The position numbers and the translations under genes are program-made. From Desulfotignum sp. (GTDB lineage: Bacteria; Desulfobacterota; Desulfobacteria; Desulfobacterales; Desulfobacteraceae), in contig JAIPDY010000069.1 in the NCBI GenBank assembly GCA_021737445.1, positions 1-14,214 of the forward strand: DNA of 14,214 bases, read 5' to 3'. Position 1 is the first letter of the stretch. Every line of letters starts with the position of its first letter. A model generated the notes under the pieces. The model was not told where the DNA came from. It did no database searches and saw nothing but the letters and a program-made list of their open reading frames with translations. Below, one piece after another: positions 1 through 7,800 of this stretch.

Positions 1-57
1 AGCTACCAGGGCATCCTGCGGCTGCTGAATTTTCAATGACAATGTGTTTTTTAAAAA

Positions 58-62
58 AGGGA
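58..62 (+). promoter_or_regulatory. Shine-Dalgarno site deciding the acylase start
   Basis: AGGGA ends 5 nt before ATG 68. No comparable purine-rich site precedes the in-frame GTG at 44, so the shorter protein is preferred. Confidence 0.55.
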
Positions 63-67
63 AACAA

Positions 68-2470
68 ATGAAGTGGTTCCGCACGATACTGGGGAGGGTA
101 ATTTTTCATGCAGTGCTTGGGACCATCGGGTTCTACAGCCTGCCCCTGCTCAATAATTACCAGACAAGCGGCAGTCTTGACCTGCCGGGTCTTACCGCCG
201 ATGTAACAGTGCAGCGGGATGAAAACGGCATGGCCTATATCCGTGCCCGAAACCTGGATGACCTGTTCATGGCCCAGGGGTTTGTAACGGCCCAGGACCG
301 GTTGTTTCAGATGCAGCTTAACCGAATGCTGGCCCAGGGCCGGATCAGTGAACTGGCAGGGGAGAAGACATTGGATCTGGACCGGCGTATGCGCACCATT
401 GGCCTGCACCGTTTGGCCCAAAAACAGGCAGCCATTCTCAACAGCACAACCACCGGCTATTTTCAGAAATATGTGGATGGTATCAATGCATTTATTGAGA
501 CCACACCCCAGGACCTTCACCTGGAATTTCGGCTGGCCGGCATTCCCCCTGAAAAGTGGGATATTGCTGATTCACTCAGTATTCTGTATTACATGGGATA
601 TGCCACAGCTGCCAATCTGGATACGGAAATCATTTCCCAGATGCTGCTGCAGACCGTGGGGTATGAAAAAACGATCCAGGTCATGCCTGTAAATATCAAC
701 CCGGATGATCCGGCAGATACCGGTACCATCCCAATTCCCAGTGCCCGGGATCTTTTGTTTTCCGATACCCTGATCACCCAGGTGTCAGATTTTTTTCAGG
801 ACCGGCACCTGCGGGCCGGCAGCAATAACTGGGCTGTTTCTCCGGATCTGTCTGAAACAGGGGCAGCCCTTGTATGCGGAGACCCCCATCTGGACCCCCG
901 TGTCCTGCCCGGGGTATGGTATCCTGTAGGGCTGATCTGTCCCGGCATCCGGGCGGTGGGCGCCCATATACCCGGCATTCCGGGCATGGCCATCGGCAGA
1001 ACAGATCATATCGCCCTGGCCATGACCAATAATTACGGGGATATGCAGGATCTGTACATTGAACGTGTTGATCCGGACAACCCGGGTCATTACCTGGAAG
1101 AAAACAGATCTATTGCCTTTGACACCCGCAGGGAAATTTTTAAAATAAAAGACAAGAATGCACCTGACGGGTTTGTGACACGAAAATTTACTGTCCGTTC
1201 CAGCAAAAGAGGGCCTATTGTAACCGATCTGTTTTCCGGATTAACCACTGACAAGCCCATCTCTCTGCGGTTTGCACCGGCTGAATCCATGACTTCCGAC
1301 ATCGGTATGCTGGACATCATCACGGCAAAAAACAGTGCAGAGCTTGCAGCCACTCTCAGAAAGATCCCCATGGTCTGCCTGAACTGGGTATTTGCCGATG
1401 CCCAGGGCAATATCGGGCACCAGGTATCGGGCAGCATCCCTGTTCGGGAAGATGGCCATGGCACCTTTCCCCGTCCGGTAACCGGCAATACAGACAACTG
1501 GCTGGGCTGGATCTCCAAAGATCTGATGCCTGGCACCCTGAATCCTGATACCGGCTGGGTGGGAACCTGCAACCACAAAACGGTTACAAGTGATTATCCC
1601 TATTATTATTCTTCCTATTTTGCCCCGCGATACCGGTATGAAAGGCTCAAAGAACTGATGGGTGAAAAGGGCAAAAAAGGAGTTCAAGAGATGTGGCAGT
1701 ATCAGCGGGATGTGAAAAACAAGATGGCCCAGGCCCTTGCACCGGTTATAGCCAGGATTCTTATGAACCATGGAGATACCCGACAGATGGGCGAACTGCT
1801 TGGGGCCTGGGATCACATGGATGACCCGGATGCTGCTGCCCCTGCCATTTTTCAAACTGTGTACACCATTTTTGCCAAAAAAGTGTTTACTGACGAACTG
1901 GGAGAAACAAACAGCATGCTGCTGCTCAATGCCTGGTATTTCTGGCAGGAAAGGCTCCAGCAGATGGTGCTGGCCGGCCGTTCGGACTGGTTTGACGATA
2001 CCCGAACCCATGCTGTCACAGAAACCATGTCTGATCTGTTTTGGGCAGCCGGAATTGAGGCAAAGACATTTTTGGAAGAAAAACTGGGAACAGACATGCA
2101 TCAATGGCAGTGGGGCCAGATCCATACCCTGGACCTGGTGAATCCGCTGGCAAGAAAAAACCGGGCCAAAAATCTGCTGGGCACCGGCCCCATGCCCATG
2201 GGGGGATCTGGTGAAACCATTTACAGGGGGTGGTATGATTTTGATGCCCCTTTTGACATAACCCATTGCGCTTCCCTTCGCATGGTGGTGGATTTTTCAG
2301 ACAATGAAAAGATAACAGCTGTGCTGCCCGGCGGGGTCACAGGTAGAACCTTTCATCCCAATCAAAAGGACCAGGTGCCCGCTTTCATGTCAGGTGAAAA
2401 ATTGTACTGGTGGTTCAGTGATCAGGCTATTGATGCCCACACGGTGTCAACACTGGTTTTATCCCCCTGA
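68..2470 (+). CDS. Exported penicillin acylase (penicillin amidase) family N-terminal-nucleophile hydrolase
   Basis: This is an N-terminal-nucleophile amidohydrolase of the penicillin amidase/acylase family, about 800 residues from ATG 68. A hydrophobic N-terminal segment (about residues 8-26, after MKWFRTILGR) suggests export to the periplasm. The precursor should cut itself between Gly251 and Ser252 in the motif GSNNWAVSP, making Ser252 the nucleophile at the start of the beta chain. Asn502 in the segment TCNHKTVTSDYP fits the conserved oxyanion-hole Asn of the beta chain. Other family signatures are TNNYGDMQDLYIERVDP and the C-terminal GGSGE and SLRMVVDF motifs. The start at 68 is preferred because AGGGA (58-62) lies 5 nt upstream. 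An in-frame GTG at 44 would add 8 residues but has no clear ribosome site. Substrate is unknown: beta-lactams, acyl-homoserine lactones or other amides are all possible in this family. The family call is secure; substrate is not inferable. Confidence 0.94.
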   Translation: MKWFRTILGRVIFHAVLGTIGFYSLPLLNNYQTSGSLDLPGLTADVTVQRDENGMAYIRARNLDDLFMAQGFVTAQDRLFQMQLNRMLAQGRISELAGEKTLDLDRRMRTIGLHRLAQKQAAILNSTTTGYFQKYVDGINAFIETTPQDLHLEFRLAGIPPEKWDIADSLSILYYMGYATAANLDTEIISQMLLQTVGYEKTIQVMPVNINPDDPADTGTIPIPSARDLLFSDTLITQVSDFFQDRHLRAGSNNWAVSPDLSETGAALVCGDPHLDPRVLPGVWYPVGLICPGIRAVGAHIPGIPGMAIGRTDHIALAMTNNYGDMQDLYIERVDPDNPGHYLEENRSIAFDTRREIFKIKDKNAPDGFVTRKFTVRSSKRGPIVTDLFSGLTTDKPISLRFAPAESMTSDIGMLDIITAKNSAELAATLRKIPMVCLNWVFADAQGNIGHQVSGSIPVREDGHGTFPRPVTGNTDNWLGWISKDLMPGTLNPDTGWVGTCNHKTVTSDYPYYYSSYFAPRYRYERLKELMGEKGKKGVQEMWQYQRDVKNKMAQALAPVIARILMNHGDTRQMGELLGAWDHMDDPDAAAPAIFQTVYTIFAKKVFTDELGETNSMLLLNAWYFWQERLQQMVLAGRSDWFDDTRTHAVTETMSDLFWAAGIEAKTFLEEKLGTDMHQWQWGQIHTLDLVNPLARKNRAKNLLGTGPMPMGGSGETIYRGWYDFDAPFDITHCASLRMVVDFSDNEKITAVLPGGVTGRTFHPNQKDQVPAFMSGEKLYWWFSDQAIDAHTVSTLVLSP

Positions 2471-2525
2471 ATAAAAAAGTGTTGCATTTTATAAACAAAG
2501 CTGCCAGTATTAAAAATATCAAAAT

Positions 2526-2550
2526 AAGCGTATTGTAAAAAAGCGTATTG
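2526..2550 (+). repeat. Two direct copies of AAGCGTATTG, 15-bp period
   Basis: The 10-mer AAGCGTATTG occurs at 2526-2535 and again at 2541-2550. Both copies are followed by a similar A-rich stretch, so the unit is close to a 15-bp tandem repeat. It sits 20 nt before the start codon of the CI/LexA-like repressor, in the 5' leader or promoter zone. The position is what one expects of an autoregulatory operator, although CI/LexA-type sites are normally inverted repeats. The repeat is directly visible; the operator role is inference. Confidence 0.5.
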
Positions 2551-2569
2551 GTAAAAAAAGGAACCGCAC

Positions 2570-3223
2570 ATGGCAGACAACAAAGTGGACAGCCTGATCC
2601 GTCGCATTTCAGATGCCACGGGGATCACTTCCCAGTCAGAGCTGGCCAGGGAGCTGGGAATCAACCGGTCCGGCATCACCCACGCCAGGAACAAGAACCA
2701 TATACCGGAAAAATGGGTGATCAGGCTGTACCGCCGGTTCAGTCTGAATCCCAGGTGGATCGAATCAGGCACAGGCAGTGTTTTTTTGGATACATCATCC
2801 TCTTTTGACAGTGAATTTAAATATGTTCCCAAGGCAACTGCAAGGCTGTCTGCCGGTACCGGCTCTTTTGACTGCGATGAACAGGTGTCGGAATATCTGG
2901 CATTTCCTGCGGCCTGGTTGAACAAAAAAGGATCTGCCCGCAGCATGGTGGCTATGGAGGTGTTCGGTAATTCCATGGAACCGGTGATCAGAGAAGGAGA
3001 TACCGTGCTCATTGACCAGTCCCAGACACAGATACTGGCCGGCGCCATTTATGCGGTGGGTGTGGAAGACACCATTATGGTCAAACGGTTGGAAAAGCAT
3101 CCTGATAAGCTGGTGCTTTGCAGTGATAACAAGGATTTTTCTCCAATTTATCTGGGTGGGGATGAATGTGACAAGATCCGGATACTGGGAAAGGTTATCT
3201 GGAGCTGCCGGGAATACCGATAA
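2570..3223 (+). CDS. CI/LexA-like transcriptional repressor: N-terminal HTH plus C-terminal S24 peptidase domain
   Basis: A 217-residue repressor of the CI-like HTH plus S24 type. Residues 1-65 form the DNA-binding domain, with the helix-turn-helix around SQSELARELGINRSGITHAR (21-40). A short linker leads to Ala95-Gly96 in LSAGTG, which matches the Ala-Gly bond cut in LexA and phage CI proteins. The S24 catalytic dyad is visible as Ser135 in GNSMEP and Lys172 in MVKRLE, so self-cleavage looks intact. Such proteins usually respond to DNA damage through RecA and repress a prophage, an SOS-like regulon or themselves. No phage gene lies beside it here, so its target is unknown. AAGG at 2558-2561, 8 nt before ATG 2570, supports the start. 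A direct repeat at 2526-2550 is a candidate operator. The flanking genes suggest no functional partner. Confidence 0.93.
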   Translation: MADNKVDSLIRRISDATGITSQSELARELGINRSGITHARNKNHIPEKWVIRLYRRFSLNPRWIESGTGSVFLDTSSSFDSEFKYVPKATARLSAGTGSFDCDEQVSEYLAFPAAWLNKKGSARSMVAMEVFGNSMEPVIREGDTVLIDQSQTQILAGAIYAVGVEDTIMVKRLEKHPDKLVLCSDNKDFSPIYLGGDECDKIRILGKVIWSCREYR

Positions 3224-3300
3224 AGGGGAGCGCTGTTTTTTTGCCATCGATGTTTAGTTTTTTAAACAAATAAAGGAAAAATGCTGTATAAGATAAACAA

Positions 3301-3305
3301 AGGAG
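3301..3305 (+). promoter_or_regulatory. Shine-Dalgarno site deciding the start of the small membrane protein
   Basis: AGGAG ends 8 nt before ATG 3314. The alternative in-frame ATG at 3281 has AAAGGA only 3 nt away, which is too close for good initiation. Confidence 0.6.
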
Positions 3306-3313
3306 ATAGATCC

Positions 3314-3625
3314 ATGTACCTGATTCATAAAGACCATAAGACAAAAAACCGTGGCTGCCCAAAAGCAAAAACTGGCGCAAAAATAAAAACAGCAGCAGCC
3401 GGGTGTCTCTGGATGGCCGGCCTGCTTATTGCCGGCAGCGAAAGTCCTTACATGCCCTGGCTCAATATTTTTGGGGTTTTGCTGTTTGCAGTAGTTACCC
3501 TGGTTTCGGGTCAATGGCTGTCCAGCCTGGATCTGTCTGATTCAGGCAAAATCTCCAAAAAGATCTCCAGACAGGTTGAGCCTTATACCGGTGGAATTCC
3601 GGGTCGCATTTTTTCAAGTTTTTGA
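3314..3625 (+). CDS. Small membrane protein of unknown function
   Basis: A 103-residue protein I do not recognise. The first 25 residues are basic and hydrophilic. Two hydrophobic segments follow, at about 26-42 (AAAGCLWMAGLLIAG) and about 49-70 (WLNIFGVLLFAVVTLVSG), joined by a short loop, giving a likely helical hairpin in the inner membrane. The remaining 33 or so residues are polar. The start is placed at ATG 3314 because of the strong AGGAG at 3301-3305; ATG 3281 would add 11 residues. The last codons and the TGA stop lie inside a perfect inverted repeat (3604-3635), so translation to the stop would run through the hairpin. It follows the repressor by 90 nt and could share its transcript. 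No function can be inferred. A real gene is likely given the ribosome site and membrane segments, but this is not certain. Confidence 0.6.
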   Translation: MYLIHKDHKTKNRGCPKAKTGAKIKTAAAGCLWMAGLLIAGSESPYMPWLNIFGVLLFAVVTLVSGQWLSSLDLSDSGKISKKISRQVEPYTGGIPGRIFSSF

Positions 3626-3635
3626 AAAAATGCGA
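3604..3635 (+). terminator. Perfect 14-bp inverted repeat, possible terminator, overlapping a stop codon
   Basis: TCGCATTTTTTCAA (3604-3617) is exactly complementary to TTGAAAAAATGCGA (3622-3635), with a GTTT loop. The right arm contains the TGA stop of the upstream small gene. The stem is stable enough to end transcription, but the usual run of T after the stem is missing on either strand. It may instead stabilise the mRNA 3' end, act as a Rho-linked boundary or be a protein-binding palindrome. The position before a new promoter fits a transcription boundary. Confidence 0.5.
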
Positions 3636-3728
3636 AAATAAATTTGAAATCCTTCAATGTTTTTTTATTGTGAATTTCCGGTAAAACACGTATACCACCC
3701 ATACCAAGGCCATGCAAAAATGAATGTG

Positions 3729-3742
3729 TATTCAGTTGAATA
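3729..3742. promoter_or_regulatory. Palindrome TATTCA-GT-TGAATA, candidate operator
   Basis: The two 6-bp arms are perfect inverted copies and end 2 bp before the -24 element at 3744. The left arm is also shared with a second inverted pair, TGAAT-GTGT-ATTCA at 3721-3734, giving three half-sites in alternating orientation. The right arm overlaps a possible sigma-70 -35 box (TTGAAT 3736-3741). This placement suggests a regulator site controlling the operon at 3867. The symmetry is seen; the function is inferred. Confidence 0.45.
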
Positions 3743-3743
3743 A

Positions 3744-3760
3744 TGGCATGGTTTCTGCTA
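3744..3760 (+). promoter_or_regulatory. Candidate sigma-54 (-24/-12) promoter of the metF-hdrA-mvhD-metV-metF operon, with overlapping sigma-70-like elements
   Basis: TGGCATG-GTTT-CTGCT matches the sigma-54 consensus TGGCACG-N4-TTGCW in all but two scored positions. It has the diagnostic GG (3745-3746) and GC (3757-3758) exactly 10 bp apart. Transcription would begin near 3770, giving a leader of about 97 nt before ATG 3867. A competing reading is a sigma-70-like promoter: TTGAAT (3736-3741), 17 bp, TACTAT (3759-3764), with an extended TG at 3756-3757. Both could exist. No sigma-54 activator gene is seen in the window. Confidence 0.5.
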
Positions 3761-3866
3761 CTATGCTATCGCGTGTTCAAAGCCCGATACCGGCAATGAA
3801 TCGGCAAAAAGCCCATGATGGCAGGTTTTTATATAAATAAATCAAGATTATTATAAGGATGTGTAT

Positions 3867-4739
3867 ATGAGTTTTCAGGCAAAATTGACGTCCGGGGAAT
3901 TTGTGGTCCTTGCTGAAATGGATACCCCCAAGGGCGTGGATATATCCGATCTGGTTACCAATGTAAGATATCTTAAATCCCGGGTGGATGCCGTGGTCAT
4001 TCCCGATCTGGACAATGGGGTGATGCACCTGGGTGCACTGGCAGGCGGCGCTGTCATGCGTCAGCAGGGCATGGAACCTTTGATCCATGTGTGCGGCCGG
4101 GATAAAAACCGCATGGCCCTCCAGGGAGATCTGCTTGCCGCCCATGTCCTGGGAATTCACAACCTCATGGTGGTAAAGGCCGAAGATATGGTCAACGGTG
4201 ATCATCCAGATGCCAAAATCGTCAATGACCTGGATGAACTGGGCATTCTGGGCATGATTCAATCTTTGACATCCGGCACAGACCTGGCCGGGTTTGAACT
4301 GCGGGGCAAACCCCAGTTTATGCCCGGTATTGCCGTTCCTCCCATTGCCGACGATGCCCAGCTGGCACAGCAGGTGGCGGATGCCCGGCAGAAAGTGGCT
4401 GCCGGAGCCGGTTACATCGTGCTCCAGCCTGTGTTTGACATGACCTTTTACACGCAGATTATAGATGCGTTCAAGCCCCTGAATGTACCGGTTATCCCTG
4501 CTGTTTTCCTTTTGAAAAACGTGGGCATGGCCCGGTATATCTCCATAAATGATCCCTGCTCCCGGTTGTCGGAAGACCTGATCCGGCGAATCCGAAAGGC
4601 CAAGGACCGGGACACCGAATGTATTGCCATCGCCGGTGAAATGATCCGCAAACTTGCAGATATTTCCCAGGGCATAAAAATATCTGCCCTGGGCTGGGAA
4701 GACCGGTTGCCGGCCATCCTGAACAGTGCCGGACTGTAG
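3867..4739 (+). CDS. Divergent methylenetetrahydrofolate reductase (MetF) family protein, first paralogue
   Basis: A 290-residue TIM-barrel protein of the MetF family and first gene of the operon. It aligns by eye with the second MetF at 9023 over its whole length. Shared points are the catalytic-type Glu (E17 in LAEMDTPKG), GRDKNRMALQGD against ARDRNRLAMQSD, a GDHP motif (111-114), the Gln in VLQPVFD and LLKNVGMARYI. It differs where the canonical protein has SGDH: the FAD-site Asp (Asp120 of E. coli MetF, D110 of the second paralogue) aligns with E106, with D107 next to it. The start at ATG 3867 follows AAGGA (3855-3859) by 7 nt; GTG 3861 is less likely. Predicted reaction: FAD-dependent interconversion of methylene-THF and methyl-THF in the Wood-Ljungdahl methyl branch. 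With a second MetF present, it could instead be a diverged or structural subunit. Confidence 0.88.
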   Translation: MSFQAKLTSGEFVVLAEMDTPKGVDISDLVTNVRYLKSRVDAVVIPDLDNGVMHLGALAGGAVMRQQGMEPLIHVCGRDKNRMALQGDLLAAHVLGIHNLMVVKAEDMVNGDHPDAKIVNDLDELGILGMIQSLTSGTDLAGFELRGKPQFMPGIAVPPIADDAQLAQQVADARQKVAAGAGYIVLQPVFDMTFYTQIIDAFKPLNVPVIPAVFLLKNVGMARYISINDPCSRLSEDLIRRIRKAKDRDTECIAIAGEMIRKLADISQGIKISALGWEDRLPAILNSAGL

Positions 4740-4840
4740 TTAGGCAATCTTAACCCAAGAAGATCCGTCTTGCGTGTATGGGTCTGTTTGTGCCGGTCCT
4801 GATCTCTGACGGATATCCTTTAAATAAAAATAGGTTACCC

Positions 4841-7800
4841 ATGCAAAAGAATAATAGTTCAGAAAATACGCTGTCCTGTGACAGGCGCGTGCTGGTGATC
4901 GGCGGTGGTGTCGGCGGCATCCGTGCCGCCCTGGACCTTGCCGAATCCCGGCGTGATGTGCTGCTCATAGACAAATCCTATGCCATAGGCGGGTTAATGA
5001 CCCAGCTGGATCGAACGTTTCCCACCAATAACTGTGATCTGTGTACGGTATCGCCATACCTGTCACAGGGGGCCAGGGAGCGCCATCTGGATATCAAGCC
5101 CATGACCTGTCTCACCAGACTGGAAGGTGAAGCCGGGGCATTTTCAGCCACCCTGGTGACCGAGCCCCGGTATATTGATACAGAAAAATGCACGGCCTGC
5201 GGTGAGTGTGCCAAACATTTTCCAGAGGCGGTCCGTGTCACGCCGGGCCTTGACCCCCGGGCCCCTACCTGTATGCGTTATCCCCAGGCAACCCCTTTTG
5301 CTTTTTCCATTGACATGGACAAGGTTACCGATATTACTGCATTAAAAAAAATCTGTAAAGCCGATGCGGTCCTGGAGAACGATCAACGTACAGAAACCGT
5401 TATTGATGTGGCTTCCGTGGTGCTCGCTGTGGGGGCTGATCTGTTTGATCCGGCCGTACTGGACAATTATGGCGGCGGTCAATTTGACAATGTGGTTACC
5501 GGCCTGGAATATGAGCGGATCATGTCGGCTTCAGGCCCTTTCCAGGGCAATCTGAAAAGAAATTCCGACGGCAGACGGCCAAAAAAGGTGGCCTGGATCC
5601 AGTGCGTTGGCTCCAGAGGGATCAATAAGGGGGATGTGCCCTATTGTTCAGGTGTATGCTGCATGTATGCCCTTAAAGAGGCCATGGTCACAAAGGAGCG
5701 TTTTGGAAAAGATATTGAAACCACTGTTTTTTTCATGGATATGCGCACCCATGGCAAGGATTATGAACTGTATCTCAATCGTGCCCGGGATGAATACCAG
5801 ATCCGGATGGTCCGCAGCCGGCCCCATTCCATTGTGGAAAAAAGCGATACCAAAAATCTGTCCATTACCTATGCTTTGGAGGATAAACCGGTTCAGGAGA
5901 CTGAAGAGTTTGACATGGTGGTGCTGTCCACCGGATTCCGGGTGGGAGGGGAGACCAGAGATCTGGCTGAAAAACTGGGCATCGATCTCAATCCCCATGA
6001 TTTTGCCGCCACAGATCATTTCAACCCGGTGCTGACATCAAAACCCGGTGTGTATGTCTGTGGTGTATATGAAAGTCCCAAAGATATTCCGGAAACCATG
6101 GTTCAGGCATCTGCTGCTGCGGCCATGGCTGCCTCAAACCTGCCGGTTGTTTCTGTTGACCAGGAAACCGAAGACCTGTTTATGCCGGAGCGGGATATAA
6201 CCGGCAACGATCCGAAAATCGGTGTGTTTATCTGTGACTGCGGGTTTGAGATCGGCGGAATTCTGGATGTGGACAAGCTGCTTACATCTGTCATGACCCA
6301 TCAGGATGTGGCTGTTGCCCAGGCAGTGGGTTATGGATGCTCGTCTGAATCCATGGCAAAAATTGAAGCCATGATTGTTGAAAATCAATTAAACCGGGTG
6401 GTTATTGGCGGATGTTCCCCCAGAACCCATGAAACAAAATTTCAGGATCTGCTCCGGCGGGTGGGATTGAACAGATACCTGGTGGAAATTGTCAATCTGC
6501 GGGATCAGAACACCTGGACACATATGAACGAACCGGACCGTGCCCAGTTCAAGGCGGTAAAACTGCTCCAGGCGGGTATTGCCGGGGTCCGCAAAAACCG
6601 TCCCCTCAAGGACCATACTCTGCCCATGAGCCAGAATGCGCTGGTGGTGGGCGGCGGTGTTACCGGCATGACATCCGCCCTTAAACTGGCGGACCAGGGC
6701 ATTAAGACCTATATTGTGGAGCGGGCCCCGGCCCTGGGGGGTCTGGCCCGGTCCCTGAGAAAAACCATTGAAGGGGACCATGTGGCTGATTTTGTTCAAA
6801 CCCTGGTTCAAAAAGTTACAGCCCATGATAAGATCCAGGTGCTGACCCGGTCCATTATCGTGGATCACACAGGCATGCCCGGGTTGTTTAAAACCGGCAT
6901 CCAGACAGGGCTGCGCATGAACTACATGCAGATCCATCATGGGGTAACCGTTCTTGCCACGGGGGCGCTGCCCAACCGGCCGGCCCAATACGGACTGGGG
7001 ACCTTTAAAAATGTGATCACCCAGCTGGAAATGGATTCCCTGCTGGAAGATGATGCTGCCCGGGTCCGGTCCATGGACCAGGTGGTCATGATCCAGTGTG
7101 TGGGCTCCAGAGAAAAGGGCAATCCCAACTGCTCCCGGATCTGCTGTCAAACTGCGGTGAAAAACGCCCTGAGGATCAAAAAAATCAGCCCGGAGATCCA
7201 GGTCTTTGTCCTGTACCGGGACATGCGCACCTATGGATTCCAGGAAGATTATTACCGCAGGGCACGGGATCTGGGGGTGAAATTCATCCGGTTTTCTCTG
7301 GATGCCAGGCCAGGTGTGGTGGAAACCCAGGGGACCCTTTCGGTGTATACCCATGATTTTATTTTAGACAGTGACATTGAGATTGCTGCTGACTTAGTGG
7401 TTCTGAGCACCGGGCTCATTGCAGATGATGAAACCACCGAAGATCTGGCGCTGCTGTTCCATCTGCCCAGGACAGTGGATCATTATTTTCTGGAAGACCA
7501 TGTGAAACTGCGGCCTGTGGATATGGCCCAGCGGGGATTTTTCCTGGCAGGTACAGCCCATTCCCCCAAGACCATCAGGGAAAGCATTACCCAGGCCCAG
7601 GCAGCAGCCGGCCGGGCCCAGACCCTGCTGGCCAAAAAAGAGATCAACCTGGGGGCGTGTGTGGCCAAAGTGGACACAAAAAAATGCGCATCCTGTCTGG
7701 TATGTGTGCGGGCCTGTCCGTTTGATGTACCATTTATCAACGCAGAAGGCGTCTCCCAGATCGATGCGGACAAATGCCATGGCTGCGGCGTGTGTGCCGG

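Noticed and set aside
1241..2266. Long antisense open frame (341 codons) opposite the acylase gene
   Set aside because: It lies fully opposite a well-supported acylase with catalytic motifs. Its translation is rich in His, Pro and Gly with no recognisable domain, and it has no ribosome site. It is a shadow frame.
2482..2511. Possible sigma-70 promoter for the repressor gene (TTGCAT, 18 bp, AGTATT)
   Set aside because: The -10 match is poor and several equally weak alternatives exist in this AT-rich stretch, so no one choice can be supported.
2570..3625. Prophage or integrated element around the S24 repressor
   Set aside because: No integrase, phage structural gene, attachment repeat or tRNA is present; only the repressor itself is phage-like.
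3646..3678. Imperfect AT-rich hairpin GAAAT...CAAT / ATTG...ATTTC around a run of T
   Set aside because: Only short arms broken by a mismatched internal loop. In AT-rich DNA this is easily found by chance, so it is not listed as a feature.
3784..3804. Small hairpin CCGAT/ATCGG in the leader before the first metF, considered as a riboswitch element
   Set aside because: A single 5-bp stem with an 11-nt loop, without any recognisable riboswitch core.
4756..4772. CAAGA-N7-TCTTG inverted repeat between the first metF and hdrA
   Set aside because: Five-base-pair arms without a T-tract are too weak to call a terminator; the genes are better read as one operon.
6389..7354. Antisense open frame (321 codons) opposite hdrA
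   Set aside because: It is opposite a motif-rich HdrA module and has a low-complexity His/Gly/Pro composition typical of the reverse complement of a coding frame. Nothing supports expression.
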